DNA of 64,000 nucleotides from Acidobacteriota bacterium. Its GTDB lineage: Bacteria > Acidobacteriota > Holophagae > Holophagales > Holophagaceae. Location of the stretch: assembly GCA_016192145.1 (NCBI GenBank), contig JACPUT010000013.1:44470-108469 (forward strand). The letters are read 5' to 3'. The notes under the pieces were generated by a model. The model was not told the origin of the DNA. It searched no databases and saw only the letters and a program-made list of their open reading frames with translations. Positions 8,891 to 17,869 of the stretch are shown here, one piece after another; position 1 is the stretch's first letter, and each line of letters begins with the position of its first letter. The translations under genes and the position numbers were made by a program.

Positions 8891-9205
8891 TTAACTCTGC
8901 GCTTCGGGCTCGCCGGCCAGCTGGGCGACGGCGGAGCGGCGGGCCTTCACGGTGGCGCTGCCGAGCTTCAGCCAGATGACCTTGGCGTCCTTCTCGTCGA
9001 GGCGGTCGACGGTGGCGAAGAGGCCGCCGTGGAGCACGACCTCATCTCCGCTCTTGAGCTTGGAGAGGCGCTCTTCCATGGCCTTCCGGGCCTTGCTCTG
9101 GGGGCGGATCATCAGGAAGTAGAAGAGCAGGCCCATGCCCACGAGGGGGAGGAACTGCATGAGGGGGTTGGCGGCGGGAGCGGCCTGGAGCATTGCGATG
9201 TTCAT
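8891..9205 (-). CDS. yajC: YajC, Sec translocase accessory subunit
   Basis: A 104-residue single-span membrane protein that associates with SecDF in the protein-export machinery. The membrane helix is at about residues 17-35 (FLPLVGMGLLFYFLMIRPQ), followed by the family hallmark RPQSKARKAMEERLSKLKSGDEVVLHGGLFATV. Length matches the family. Its ATG directly follows the TAA of tgt with no gap, so the two are probably translationally coupled. The order tgt-yajC-secD-secF is widespread in bacteria and supports the call. Confidence 0.95.
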   Translation of the reverse strand: MNIAMLQAAPAANPLMQFLPLVGMGLLFYFLMIRPQSKARKAMEERLSKLKSGDEVVLHGGLFATVDRLDEKDAKVIWLKLGSATVKARRSAVAQLAGEPEAQS

Positions 9206-10360
9206 TTAGGGTTCCTCGGTGGCCCAGCCTTCGCGCGTGGCCGCGGCGAAGGCCTCGAAGCGGCCCTCGAGCAGGGCCAGACGGGCAGCTCGGGTAAGTC
9301 CCACAGTGTAACTCAGGTTGTGGATGGTGTTGAGCGTGAAGGCCAGCAGCTCCCCGGCCCGGAAGAGGTGGTGCAGGTAGGCCCGGGAGAAGGTGCGGCA
9401 GGTGTAGCACCCGCAATCGGGATCCGCGGGCTGATCCGCCTCCCGGTGCCGGGCGTTCTTGATGCGCACGCGGCCCCGGCTGGTGAGCAGGGTGCCGTGG
9501 CGGGCTTCCCGGCTGGGCAGCACGCAATCGAAGAGATCCACCCCTTGCTGGATGCCGAAGAGGAGGTCCTCGGGGGTGCCTACGCCCATGAGGTAGCGAG
9601 GGCGTTCGGCGGGCAACTCCCGCACGAATTCCGTGAGGGTGGCATTCATGAGTTCCTTGGGTTCCCCCACGCTGAGGCCGCCCACGGCGAAGCCCTGGAA
9701 GGGCGTCTGGGCGTCCAGCTCCAGCGCCTCCTCCAGGTGCCGGCGCCGCAGATCGAGGTGGGTGCCGCCCTGATTGATGGCGAAGAGGCCTTGATGCGGG
9801 GCCAGTTCAAAGTCCCTGCAGCGTTTCAACCAGCGCGTGGTGCGGGCCATGCTGCGTTCGAGGTCCGGGCGTTCGCATCGCCCGGGAGGGCATTCGTCCA
9901 AGGCCATGACGATGTCGGAGCCGAGGTTCCGCTGGATCTCCATGCTCCGTTCCGGGCTGAGGAAGTGCCGCGAGCCATCCAGGTGGCTTTGGAAGGCCAC
10001 GCCTTCCTCCGTGATCTTCCGGAGGGACGACAGGGAAAAGACCTGGAAGCCCCCGCTGTCCGTGAGGATGGGCCCATCCCAACCCATGAAGCGGTGCAAG
10101 CCCCCGAGTTTTGCCACGAGGTTGTCGCCCGGCCGGAGGCCCAGATGGTAGGTATTGCCCAGGATCACCTGGGGGCCGATTTCCTTGAGCTGGGCAGGAC
10201 TGATCCCTTTTACGGTCCCCTGCGTGCCCACGGGCATGAAAGCCGGGGTGAGAACCGTGCCATGGGCAGTCTCGAACCGGCCGGCCCGGCCGGGTCCGGT
10301 GGGGTCGGTGGTTTCAGGTGTGAAGGCGAATGCGAGAGGGCGTGACGAAGGTGTGACCAA
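9206..10360 (-). CDS. tgt: Queuine tRNA-ribosyltransferase
   Basis: Exchanges guanine 34 in GUN-anticodon tRNAs for the queuine precursor preQ1. The 384-residue protein shows the family core: [26 protein letters not shown] with catalytic Asp101, GGLSVGE, and FDCVLPSR with the nucleophile Asp278. The zinc site is Cys316, Cys318, Cys321 and His347. The only start in frame upstream of the conserved region is a TTG at 10360. It lacks a clear Shine-Dalgarno and gives about 20 extra residues before RAGRF, so the true start is uncertain. It is first in the operon with yajC and secDF and is divergent from tonB across about 260 bases. Confidence 0.93.
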   Translation of the reverse strand: MVTPSSRPLAFAFTPETTDPTGPGRAGRFETAHGTVLTPAFMPVGTQGTVKGISPAQLKEIGPQVILGNTYHLGLRPGDNLVAKLGGLHRFMGWDGPILTDSGGFQVFSLSSLRKITEEGVAFQSHLDGSRHFLSPERSMEIQRNLGSDIVMALDECPPGRCERPDLERSMARTTRWLKRCRDFELAPHQGLFAINQGGTHLDLRRRHLEEALELDAQTPFQGFAVGGLSVGEPKELMNATLTEFVRELPAERPRYLMGVGTPEDLLFGIQQGVDLFDCVLPSREARHGTLLTSRGRVRIKNARHREADQPADPDCGCYTCRTFSRAYLHHLFRAGELLAFTLNTIHNLSYTVGLTRAARLALLEGRFEAFAAATREGWATEEP

Positions 10361-10621
10361 TTGGGGGAATCTCGCGGGAAACCGTCACGGCGGCATCATG
10401 GTTGTCGGGTGCGCTGTCACGTGGGTGGAACTTGTGATGCGGAACGCGCAAATGAAGGGGTGGCGCGGTTTTCCGAGGCTTGACGGACTCCGCTCCGCTT
10501 GTCATCTTACCCCTTGGGCCTGCCCCAGATCTTTATCCTTCATCGTTGAGCCGATCCACGTGGAATCACCCCGGGATTGGCTTTTTTCCTTTACCCCCAA
10601 CCGGATCTTTCAGGGAGCCGC

Positions 10622-11428
10622 ATGAGTAAAGATCCCAAAAAGACCCCCGCCCCCGCGGCGCCGGCCAAGCCGGAGAGCCTCGAGGACGCTGTCTATAGAA
10701 CATCGCTCTCCTCAGGGAATAACGACATCAAGCGGGGCAACCCCTTGATCACGATCCCCCTGACCGTGGCGATGTACGGCAGCCTGGCCGGGGTAACCGC
10801 GTGGTTGATGCTCACTCAGACCGATGCAGGGAAGAAGCTGCAGAAGACGGTCGGCATCAGCTTGAACGAGGAGGCTGAGGCTCCACCGCCGCCGCCACCA
10901 CCGCCGCCCCCGCCGCCGCCGCCGCCGCCTCCCTCGGCGCCGGTGACCCGCACGGTGGAGAAGGAACCTGATCCCACGCCCCTGACCCCCGATGCCATCC
11001 CCGAGACCCCCAAGGAACTTCCCAAGGAGGATCGCTCCACCTCCGGTGGCGCTGGTGCCGGCCAGACGGGTGGCGCCACGGGTGGCGTTCCGGGTGGTGT
11101 CCTTGGCGGCGTCGTAGGCGGCGTTGTCGGTGGCACCGGCAAAGTGGTTGAATTCGACTTCACCCAGATCAGGGAACTCTCGCGTCCCCCCACGCCTCCC
11201 TATCCCGCCGTGGCTCGCGCCGCGCGGGTGCAGGGCAAGGTGGTGGTCGAGATCGTGATCAACCCCGAGGGCGTGCCCACCCAGGCCACGGCCGTCGAGG
11301 GCCCCCCGCTCCTCCGCAAGGTGGCGCAGGACTACGCGATGGGTTGGCGCTTCGAGCCGGCCCTCTTGAATGGCCAGCCCCAGTGGGCCAAGTTCAAGCT
11401 CGTGATGCCCTTCAAGTTGACGAACTAG
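10622..11428 (+). CDS. tonB: TonB-like energy transducer with polyproline linker
   Basis: A 268-residue periplasm-spanning protein that would pass proton-motive energy from ExbB-ExbD to outer-membrane receptors. It has a cytoplasmic N-terminus, one membrane helix (about residues 38-60), a run of 17 prolines, a charged Pro/Glu region, and a Gly/Val-rich low-complexity stretch (GGVLGGVVGGVVGG). The C-terminal TonB domain begins near PPYPAVARAARVQGKVVVE and includes the typical GWRFEPALLNGQP. The start ATG at 10622 has an aggga Shine-Dalgarno; an upstream TTG is rejected. It heads an operon with a microprotein, exbB and two exbD genes. No TonB-dependent receptor is in the window, so the substrate is unknown. 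Confidence 0.9.
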   Translation: MSKDPKKTPAPAAPAKPESLEDAVYRTSLSSGNNDIKRGNPLITIPLTVAMYGSLAGVTAWLMLTQTDAGKKLQKTVGISLNEEAEAPPPPPPPPPPPPPPPPPSAPVTRTVEKEPDPTPLTPDAIPETPKELPKEDRSTSGGAGAGQTGGATGGVPGGVLGGVVGGVVGGTGKVVEFDFTQIRELSRPPTPPYPAVARAARVQGKVVVEIVINPEGVPTQATAVEGPPLLRKVAQDYAMGWRFEPALLNGQPQWAKFKLVMPFKLTN

Positions 11429-11438
11429 GGAGTCCCCG

Positions 11439-11651
11439 ATGACCCGTTCCACGATCATCGGTGCCGGCCTCGCGGTGGCCCTCCTCCTGACCATCCTCGT
11501 GATGGCGGGCGGTTCCTCCGCGCCCAAGGCCGCTCCGGCCCCGCGCACCCTCGAGGAGGCCCCCCTCCAGAAGGTCGCTTTCATGACGGATCCCGCCGCC
11601 GCCAAAGCCGCCGCGAAGTCCGAGCAGCAACCCACTCCCGCTCATCACTGA
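11439..11651 (+). CDS. Membrane-anchored microprotein in the ton operon
   Basis: A 70-residue protein lying 10 bases after tonB and 39 bases before exbB, on the same strand. It has one membrane helix (about residues 6-24, IIGAGLAVALLLTILVMAG). A short Ala/Pro/Lys-rich tail, predicted to be periplasmic, ends in PTPAHH. The composition of the tail resembles the linker of TonB. I do not recognise a family. The position suggests an accessory or regulatory subunit of the Ton motor, which is inference. Confidence 0.6.
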   Translation: MTRSTIIGAGLAVALLLTILVMAGGSSAPKAAPAPRTLEEAPLQKVAFMTDPAAAKAAAKSEQQPTPAHH

Positions 11652-11690
11652 AATCGCTTTCAACCTTTTCCCCTTTCACAAGGACCCACC

Positions 11691-12398
11691 ATGAACTTCT
11701 TCTCCCTCGCGCTCCTCGAAGGCGGTTTCGGCCCCAAGGAAATCTGGGCTTCCGCCACCCCCATCAACAAGGGTGTCATCGTCGTCCTCTTCATCCTCCT
11801 GGCCTACCAGATCTACGTCGCCATCGAGCGCTTCGTGATGTACGCCCAGAGCACCTCCGCCTCCGACAAGTTCCTCAAGCTCTTCATGGACACCCTGCGC
11901 CGCGGTGACTTCGAGGCCGCCAAGCGCGCCGCCACCACCCACAACAAGTCCCACGTCGCCCTCGTGCTCAAGCACGGCCTGGATATCTTCCAGTACGAGA
12001 AGCAGCTCAAGAACATGAACGCCAACCACGACGTGATCCAGCCCGTGGAGCGCGCCATCGAGCGCGGCGCCGCCGAGGTCCACGAGCTCCTGAAGAAGGG
12101 CATGTCCTCCCTCGCCACCATCGCCTCCCTGGCCCCCTTCATCGGCCTGCTCGGCACCGTGATCGGCATCATCGCCGTGTTCAGCCAGCTGAAGGAGAAG
12201 GGCGCCGGCGACATCAACGCCCTGGCCGGCTCCATCGGTGAGGCCCTGGCCACCACCGCCCTCGGTCTGATCGTCGCCATCCCCGCCGCCTGGTTCTACA
12301 ACCTGCTCACCACCAAGCAGGACATGGTCACCACCAACATCAACAACGCGGCCTCCCAGATGATCGACGAGTTCATCCGCCGCGAGAGCCAGAACTAA
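11691..12398 (+). CDS. exbB: ExbB/TolQ/MotA-family proton channel subunit
   Basis: A 235-residue inner-membrane protein forming the pentameric channel that, with ExbD, converts proton flow into TonB motion. It has three membrane helices: about residues 24-42, and a C-terminal pair containing LAPFIGLLGTVIGIIAVF and EALATTALGLIVAIPAAWFYN. This is the diagnostic ExbB/TolQ signature with its conserved glycines. The central cytoplasmic domain is Lys/Arg-rich. A good aagga Shine-Dalgarno precedes the ATG. It is followed after 64 bases by the first exbD, with a stem-loop in that gap. Confidence 0.95.
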   Translation: MNFFSLALLEGGFGPKEIWASATPINKGVIVVLFILLAYQIYVAIERFVMYAQSTSASDKFLKLFMDTLRRGDFEAAKRAATTHNKSHVALVLKHGLDIFQYEKQLKNMNANHDVIQPVERAIERGAAEVHELLKKGMSSLATIASLAPFIGLLGTVIGIIAVFSQLKEKGAGDINALAGSIGEALATTALGLIVAIPAAWFYNLLTTKQDMVTTNINNAASQMIDEFIRRESQN

Positions 12399-12413
12399 GT
12401 CCCATCAATCTTA

Positions 12414-12442
12414 GGCGGGGGGAGGCGATCCCTTTCCCCGCC
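12414..12442 (+). promoter_or_regulatory. Stem-loop between exbB and exbD
   Basis: The arms ggcgggg (12414-12420) and ccccgcc (12436-12442) enclose a 15-base loop in the exbB-exbD gap, just before a strong aaggagg ribosome site. ExbB subunits outnumber ExbD in the known complex. A partial terminator or mRNA-processing block here could help set that ratio, but this is a proposal only. Confidence 0.4.
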
Positions 12443-12462
12443 CCCTTTAGAAGGAGGAGCCT

Positions 12463-12963
12463 ATGGGTGCAAGTGTAGGCGACAAGAAGGGTGGGCTCAG
12501 CGCCAACATCAACGTCACGCCCCTCGTGGACATCGTGCTGGTGCTTCTGATCATCTTCATCGTGATCACGCCCGCGGTGGACGCCAGCGTGAAGTTGCCC
12601 CTGGCGAAGCACTCCCCCAAGGTGGAGAAGGATCCCGGAGCGAAGTACCTCACCGTGGTGTACCAGTCCAAGAAGGACCCCAACGGCAAGTACCTCGGAC
12701 CCGGCCCCATCTCCATCGATGAGAAGGATGCCCAGAACAAGCTGTTCGCCCTCGATGGCGGTGCCAAGGAGCAGGAGCTGGGCGATTTCATCAATCGCAA
12801 CGTCTCCTATCTGACGGACAAGCGCGTCTTCGTGAAGGCCGACGGCGACATGCCTTACTCCGAAGTGGACAAGCTCTTCAAGCTCATCAAGAAGAGCGGC
12901 GCCGATGAGGCGTCCATCGTCACCGGCGAGGACAAGGACACCAAGAAGGAAGGGGGCAAGTAA
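12463..12963 (+). CDS. exbD: ExbD/TolR-family protein, first copy
   Basis: A 166-residue single-span protein of the ExbD/TolR family. The cytoplasmic N-terminus carries the hallmark ANINVTPLVDIVLVLLIIFIV, in which the membrane aspartate (VDIVL) carries protons. The periplasmic domain ends with the KRVFVKADGDMPYSEVDKLF type motif. It has a longer inserted region (residues about 45-90) than the second copy. A strong aaggagg Shine-Dalgarno lies upstream. Its TAA overlaps the ATG of the next exbD by one base. Confidence 0.94.
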   Translation: MGASVGDKKGGLSANINVTPLVDIVLVLLIIFIVITPAVDASVKLPLAKHSPKVEKDPGAKYLTVVYQSKKDPNGKYLGPGPISIDEKDAQNKLFALDGGAKEQELGDFINRNVSYLTDKRVFVKADGDMPYSEVDKLFKLIKKSGADEASIVTGEDKDTKKEGGK

Positions 12964-13445
12964 TGGGTGCTGCAGTCGGACCCAGCAAGGGCGGCCCGAA
13001 GAGCGAGATCAACGTCACCCCGCTCATCGATATCGTGCTCGTGCTCCTCATCGTCTTCATCGTGATGGTGCCTGGCCTCACCAAGGCCCAGAAGGTGGTC
13101 GTGCCCCAGGTCGTCGTGACCAACGCCCCTCCGCCGAAATCCTCCCAGTCCATCGTCGTCACCGTCGACAAGGACGGGAAGTACTTCCTCCAGCAGGACG
13201 AAGTTCCCCTCCAGGAGCTGAGTTCCAAGCTCGTACCGGTCATCAAGCTGCAACCTTACGGTGAACGCAAGGTGGTCCTGAAGGTCGAGGAGGATCTGCC
13301 CTTCCAGTACGCCGTGAATGTGCTGGACGTGATTCGCGTCGCGTCCGACCAGGCCCGCAAGGAAACCCTGGATGGCGCGGGCGCGGGCATGCAGGATGGC
13401 GGCGACACCAAGGTGGCCGTGGCCATGAAGAAGAAGGATCAGTAG
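12963..13445 (+). CDS. exbD: ExbD/TolR-family protein, second copy
   Basis: A 160-residue paralogue of the preceding gene, with SEINVTPLIDIVLVLLIVFIVMVPG at the membrane helix and the proton-carrying Asp in LIDIV. The periplasmic part contains KVVLKVEEDLPFQYAVNVLDVIRVA and a hydrophilic tail. The TAATG overlap with the first exbD implies coupled translation, so the two are probably made in similar amounts and may form a heterodimer at the motor. Two ExbD proteins per ExbB occur in several diderm groups; the individual roles are not evident from sequence. Confidence 0.93.
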   Translation: MGAAVGPSKGGPKSEINVTPLIDIVLVLLIVFIVMVPGLTKAQKVVVPQVVVTNAPPPKSSQSIVVTVDKDGKYFLQQDEVPLQELSSKLVPVIKLQPYGERKVVLKVEEDLPFQYAVNVLDVIRVASDQARKETLDGAGAGMQDGGDTKVAVAMKKKDQ

Positions 13446-13470
13446 GTTTTCAGCACAGTCGAACACCAGT

Positions 13471-13488
13471 GGCGCCCGAAAGGGCGCC
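13471..13488 (+). terminator. Hairpin after the ton operon
   Basis: The stem ggcgccc (13471-13477) pairs with gggcgcc (13482-13488) around a gaaa tetraloop, 26 bases after the last exbD stop. The T tract that follows is weak (tgcatttatg), but a second long hairpin stands just beyond. Confidence 0.65.
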
Positions 13489-13501
13489 GCTGCATTTATG
13501 A

Positions 13502-13596
13502 GGCTTTTGGCTTTGGGCTCTGGCTGTATTCGACCCATCCGTGCCGCAGCGCTGGGTCGAAAACAGCCAGAGCCAAGAGCCCAAAGCCAAAAGCCA
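13502..13596. repeat. Long imperfect hairpin between convergent genes, probable bidirectional terminator
   Basis: The left arm starts ggcttttggctttgggctc and continues tggctgt-attcgaccca. The right arm is its near-exact reverse complement, ending gagcccaaagccaaaagcc, with one 7-base bulge. The T-rich and A-rich outer ends would serve as U tracts for transcripts from either side. It sits between the exbD stop and the DUF512 gene stop. Internal repetition of ggctttgg/ggctctgg units suggests a dispersed repeat family. Confidence 0.7.
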
Positions 13597-13597
13597 A

Positions 13598-15097
13598 TCA
13601 GGGGTTGTACGCGCCCTGGGGCTGGTTCAAACCGCTCGCATGGAAGATGGCTCGAAGATCGCCCTTCAGCCCCGCGGCCCGTTCGGCGGCCTCCAGGTGA
13701 TCCAGCAGCTGGGCGAGGTTGGCGCCACCGGGTACGACGGGGCGGCCGAGATCCCGGTGGAGGTCCGCCAAGGTGAGGTCGTCCAGAAAGGTGCCCTCGG
13801 CCTTGGCTTCGACGCCATGGAGGGTGTACTGGTCGCTGGGGCCCGTGTGGGTGCGCAGCGTGGCGCTGGGCACCACCACGGCATCCACCCAATCCGGGCG
13901 CCCGCCATGCTCCAGGCGGTCCGCGTGGGCGGATTGGAGGAGATCCCGGCCACAGAGCAGGCCCGCCACGGTGACGCTCTCCCCGAAGGCGAGGTTCGGC
14001 ACGGCCACGGCCCGGAGCTGGCTTCCGGTCATCCGGTTCAACTCCATGAGCGTCTGATTGAGGATGGGGGCGAAGCTGGCGCCCGTGAGCAGCAGGGCCT
14101 TGCGGCCCTGGAAAGCCTGGGCGCGGGGAGTCTTCATGAAGCGCTTGGCGTGATCCAGGAACCTCCTCAGCAGGCCCACGCCGTTTTCCAGCTGGGCCCA
14201 GGAGCGGCTGTAGAAGGTGCGGCCCGGCACGTCCACCCGGGCCCGGGTGAACCACTCGTCGGCCAGCAGGAACCAGGGCTCACCGTCGTTGGCCGCGGTG
14301 TATTTACGCACTTCGGGCATCCAACGCTTCACCCAGGCCTGGGCGAACTCGCCGGTCATCTCGGGGATGTCGGGCAGGCCTTCGCGGTGGGCGGTGAGCC
14401 CCACGGGCACGCAGGAGAGGGAGAGCACGCCGCCCTGGCCCGCGCGGGGGCCCGTGGTCTGGAAGGCCCGGCGTTCCCACAGCTCGGCCAGCGTCTTTTC
14501 CCACACCCAATCATCGTTGAGGCCGGGGGTGAGCACCACCTGGGTGTGCACGTCGATGCCGCCCGCCAACAGGTGGTCGATCTTGCGGAGGATGTGGCCT
14601 TCCCGGGGGTTGCCCGTGAGCTTCACCCGCACCTCGGGGTCCGTGGCGTGCACGGAGACGTGGATGGGCGAGAGCCGCTCGCGGATGATGCGATCCAGCT
14701 CCGCCTCGTTGCTGGAGCTGAGGGTGCTGAAGTGGCCGTAGAGGAAGCTGAGGCGGATGTCCTCGTCCTTGAGGTAGAGGCTCTTGCGGAAGCCCTTGGG
14801 CATCTGGTGCACGAAGCAGAAGACGCAGTTCATCTTGCAGACCTTCACCTCGTCCGCCGCCAGATCCACGCCGATGCCATCGCCGCAGTTCTCCAGCTCC
14901 GCCAGTTCCTCGCGCCCATCGGGCTTGCGCCAGCGCACGAGGGTCTCGTCCTTCTGGCTCACGAGGAATTGGTAGTTCAGCTGATCGAGGACGGGCTCGC
15001 CGTTGATCTCGAGGATCACGTCACCCGGCTCGATGCCGGCTTCCGCGGCCAGGCTCTCTGCCTCCACCGCGATCACCTGCACGCCCTTTTGAGCCAT
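13598..15097 (-). CDS. PDZ / radical-SAM-like DUF512 protein
   Basis: A 499-residue protein of the DUF512 family. The N-terminus is a small PDZ-like module (VIAVEAESLAAEAGIEPGDVI). A radical-SAM-type domain with Cys87-x3-Cys91-x2-Cys94 (CKMNCVFC) follows, then the conserved FVHQMPKG and LRLSFLYG-like regions, and a C-terminal DUF512 domain containing LLTGASFAPIL. The cysteine cluster implies a 4Fe-4S centre. The family is widespread in anaerobes; its reaction is unsettled as far as I know. The ATG has a good GGAGG. The gene is monocistronic and convergent with the ton operon. Confidence 0.85.
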   Translation of the reverse strand: MAQKGVQVIAVEAESLAAEAGIEPGDVILEINGEPVLDQLNYQFLVSQKDETLVRWRKPDGREELAELENCGDGIGVDLAADEVKVCKMNCVFCFVHQMPKGFRKSLYLKDEDIRLSFLYGHFSTLSSSNEAELDRIIRERLSPIHVSVHATDPEVRVKLTGNPREGHILRKIDHLLAGGIDVHTQVVLTPGLNDDWVWEKTLAELWERRAFQTTGPRAGQGGVLSLSCVPVGLTAHREGLPDIPEMTGEFAQAWVKRWMPEVRKYTAANDGEPWFLLADEWFTRARVDVPGRTFYSRSWAQLENGVGLLRRFLDHAKRFMKTPRAQAFQGRKALLLTGASFAPILNQTLMELNRMTGSQLRAVAVPNLAFGESVTVAGLLCGRDLLQSAHADRLEHGGRPDWVDAVVVPSATLRTHTGPSDQYTLHGVEAKAEGTFLDDLTLADLHRDLGRPVVPGGANLAQLLDHLEAAERAAGLKGDLRAIFHASGLNQPQGAYNP

Positions 15098-15171
15098 CGA
15101 ACCTCCGACCTTCCAGTTTCGGCCGGAAAGCCTTGATTTTCAAGGAATGAGGCGCCCCAGGAACAGAGTCC

Positions 15172-15720
15172 TCAGTCTTCTTTCTTGTAGACCAGTTTGT
15201 AGCTGAACGGATTCACCAGCATGGGGTGTTCGTAGGTCACCTGCATCGCGAAGCTCCGGCTATCGGGCCGCATGGTGTACCGGTAGGTCAGGGTGTAGCC
15301 GTCTCCCTTGAGGATCTGGACCATGGTGGCCCCGTCCTTTTTCAGGGTGACGGTGAATTTATCGCCGTCGCGGTTCTTCCACTCGTTGGCGGTGCCATCC
15401 GTCTGGGCATCCAGGGGCACTTCCTTGCCCATGGTCACGCTGAAGGTATCGGAGGCGAAGATGTCCAGCTTTTCGTAGCTGGGGCAGGCCTTCTCGAGCT
15501 TCTTCTTCCAGAAGATTTTCATGGCGAAGTTCTGGTCCTTCACGTGCTCCTCGATGGCCTCGGGCACCTTGTCGCTGCTGGAGGGCTTGAGCTTCCACTC
15601 GCCGTCCCAATCGATCTTGGGGGCCTTCTCTTCGATCTTCGGAGCGGTCTTCTCGGGGGCCTTGGCTTTCTGGGCGGCCAGGGGCAGGATGAGGAGGCCT
15701 ACGAGCAGGGCGAATCGCAT
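15172..15720 (-). CDS. Secreted hypothetical protein
   Basis: A 182-residue protein with a clean signal peptide (MRFALLVGLLILPLAAQ), a Lys/Glu/Pro-rich spacer to about residue 38, and a beta-rich domain with alternating hydrophobic strands (WDGEWKLKPSSS, DKFTVTLKKDG, YTLTYRYTMRPDSRSFAMQV). The general look is of a small lipocalin-like or beta-sandwich domain, but there is no motif I recognise. GGAG precedes the ATG. It is divergent from the serine-protease gene, sharing a 140-base intergenic region. Confidence 0.65.
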   Translation of the reverse strand: MRFALLVGLLILPLAAQKAKAPEKTAPKIEEKAPKIDWDGEWKLKPSSSDKVPEAIEEHVKDQNFAMKIFWKKKLEKACPSYEKLDIFASDTFSVTMGKEVPLDAQTDGTANEWKNRDGDKFTVTLKKDGATMVQILKGDGYTLTYRYTMRPDSRSFAMQVTYEHPMLVNPFSYKLVYKKED

Positions 15721-15860
15721 GGGAGCTCCAGGAGGTTGATGAGCATCCTAGCCCCAAGCAACCGGCTGGAGCGATCCCGAATTCCCCTTTCCCGCCCGCC
15801 CGGGACTGCGTCACAATCATGGCATCCCCCTGACAGGGCCCCATTCAACGGATCCAATCC

Positions 15861-17855
15861 ATGCTTCGATGCCTTTCCTTCTTCATGTTCGTACTCCTGT
15901 TGCCGGTTCATGCCGCGTTCGCCCAATCGGAGCTCTCATCGGAAGCCAAGGCCCGGGCCTACGCGGCGTCCTTCGAAGTGGTGATCCCCAAGCCGGACCA
16001 TGACCCCCTGAAGTACGAGAAGGAACTGCCATGGGCGCAGATCCCCTTCAACCTCCGGAACGATAAGTACTATTCCATCGGCACCGCTTTCGCGATCTCC
16101 CCGACGGAATTGCTCACCGCATTCCATGTGTTGGACCTCCACCTGGTCTCCCGCACGTTCACCCGGATCTTCATCCGGGATCGGGAGAATCAGGTGTTTG
16201 AATTGGATCGCATCCTCCTTGCCGACCAGGCCCGGGATGTCGTGAAATTCTCCGTGAAACGGCCTCCATTCACGCAATGGCTTGGCCTCTCCACCACCTA
16301 CACCTTGAATCAGACTGTGTTCACCATGGGCAACGCCTATGGGGAAGGGTTGGTGCTCCGGAAGGGGGATCTCATCGGCACCATTCCCGAATCGGAAGGG
16401 GGAAGGTGGAACCTGCTCCGCAGTTCCGCGGACGTCAACTCCGGCAACTCGGGAGGCGCGTTGATCGATGGCCAGGGCAAGGTCATCGGCGTGGTGTTGG
16501 CGCGGAAGGACAACATCAGCCTTTCCCTTCCGGTGGCCGAATTCCAGGCCCTGAATCCCGGGGTGGCCCATTTCCACCGGAAGACCGGGTACAGCTTTGC
16601 CCTGGTGCCCGAGCGGGTGGATCTCGTGGATAACGATTTCGAAGTGTCCCTTCCCAAGGGATATGCCGAAGTGCGGGAGGAGGCCCACAAGGAGGGGATG
16701 AAGATCTACGACCAGCGCATGGGGGAACTGTTCGCCCAAGCTCAGGATCAGTACTTTCCCAAGGGGGAAGCCTCCCATGAGGCCATCCTGGACATTCCCA
16801 ACAGCACGGGGCTGGAATTCTGGTTCAAGGACAAGGACACCAAGAAATGGGCCCTTAGCGATCTGGAATACAAGGCCCATGAAGCCGGGGGCGAGGCTCG
16901 GGTGTTCTTCGCGGCCTCCAACAACCTGGGCTTCGGGGTGGTCAAGCCCAACACCCCCGAGGAACTGCCCACGCTTTTCTCCAATCCCCGTGCCTTGATG
17001 GATCTCTTCCTCAAGGGCATCAATTACCCCCGCGAGATGGCCGGCCAGCAGATCCGGATCACGTCCCTGGGCGATCCCATCGAGAGCCAGGAACTCCGGG
17101 ATTCCATGAGGCGGACGTGGCGCCTGCACATCTGGCTCCTGCCGCACCTGGATCAGTACGTCGCGATCTACACGGCCCCAGTTCCTCGCGGAGTCGGTTT
17201 CGTGCTGAAGCAGATGCCCACCTTTGCAATCCACGAATGGCGCTACGACATGCGCAGGATCCTGGATCTCGTCTACCTCCCCTATTCCGGGAACACCTTG
17301 CAGTGGAACGTCTTCCTGGGCATGCGGGAGTGGATTCCTGGCGATCTCAAACAGGTGAAGGTCCACTTGGAGGCCGATCGGAGGTTGCTGGTCCAGACGC
17401 CCTGGGTCACGTTCCAGGTGGGCAAGGAGGATCTGGAACTCGACCCCCTCATGACCGTCAATCTGGGAATGGGATTCGCTTGGCAGGGTTCGGACGTCGT
17501 CTGGGATCTTCGGCGCGCCAATGTCGCCGAAGCTGAGGAGGATGGGTTCGTGACCCTGCTACGCCACCTCAAGCCGACCCCCTCCATGTCGGATGCCTTC
17601 CAGCGAAGCTGGCGGGAGGTCCAGAAGCGCCGGCATCCCTACACAGGGGCCCCCTTCTCCGAAGACGGGGCCACCCGCATCGCCACGGTGCTCAACCTGG
17701 GCCAGGGGGCCGCGGGAGAAGCACCTTCCTCCCTTTACACCCTCTACCTCTCCAAGGCTGGAACCCAATCCGACCGGGCGATGAAGAACGTCTTCAAACA
17801 TCTGGGCGAGGGGTACAAGGCTCCCGTTCAATCCCTGCCCGCAGGCACGCCCTGA
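15861..17855 (+). CDS. Secreted trypsin-like (S1 family) serine protease with large C-terminal region
   Basis: A 664-residue protein with a signal peptide ending near HAAFA and a chymotrypsin-fold protease domain over about residues 60-240. The catalytic triad is visible: His89 (TAFHVLD), Asp126 (QARDVVKF) and Ser197 (NSGNSGGAL), the spacing seen in DegP/HtrA-type enzymes. There is no recognisable PDZ domain. Instead about 420 residues of unfamiliar sequence follow, with regularly spaced aromatic and charged segments and little repetition. Such an architecture could make a substrate-specific periplasmic or exported protease. The ATG at 15861 has no strong Shine-Dalgarno. The gene has no operon partners. 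Confidence 0.78.
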   Translation: MLRCLSFFMFVLLLPVHAAFAQSELSSEAKARAYAASFEVVIPKPDHDPLKYEKELPWAQIPFNLRNDKYYSIGTAFAISPTELLTAFHVLDLHLVSRTFTRIFIRDRENQVFELDRILLADQARDVVKFSVKRPPFTQWLGLSTTYTLNQTVFTMGNAYGEGLVLRKGDLIGTIPESEGGRWNLLRSSADVNSGNSGGALIDGQGKVIGVVLARKDNISLSLPVAEFQALNPGVAHFHRKTGYSFALVPERVDLVDNDFEVSLPKGYAEVREEAHKEGMKIYDQRMGELFAQAQDQYFPKGEASHEAILDIPNSTGLEFWFKDKDTKKWALSDLEYKAHEAGGEARVFFAASNNLGFGVVKPNTPEELPTLFSNPRALMDLFLKGINYPREMAGQQIRITSLGDPIESQELRDSMRRTWRLHIWLLPHLDQYVAIYTAPVPRGVGFVLKQMPTFAIHEWRYDMRRILDLVYLPYSGNTLQWNVFLGMREWIPGDLKQVKVHLEADRRLLVQTPWVTFQVGKEDLELDPLMTVNLGMGFAWQGSDVVWDLRRANVAEAEEDGFVTLLRHLKPTPSMSDAFQRSWREVQKRRHPYTGAPFSEDGATRIATVLNLGQGAAGEAPSSLYTLYLSKAGTQSDRAMKNVFKHLGEGYKAPVQSLPAGTP

Positions 17856-17869
17856 TCGCCCTGGAAGTG

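Noticed and set aside
5979..8894. Long plus-strand open frame opposite secDF
   Set aside because: It is an antisense shadow of a clearly conserved gene, rich in His, Glu, Gly and Ala as such shadows are in GC-rich DNA.
10870..10935. Run of ccg/cct triplets as a microsatellite or repeat element
   Set aside because: It is the coding sequence for the TonB polyproline linker, an expected feature of the family.
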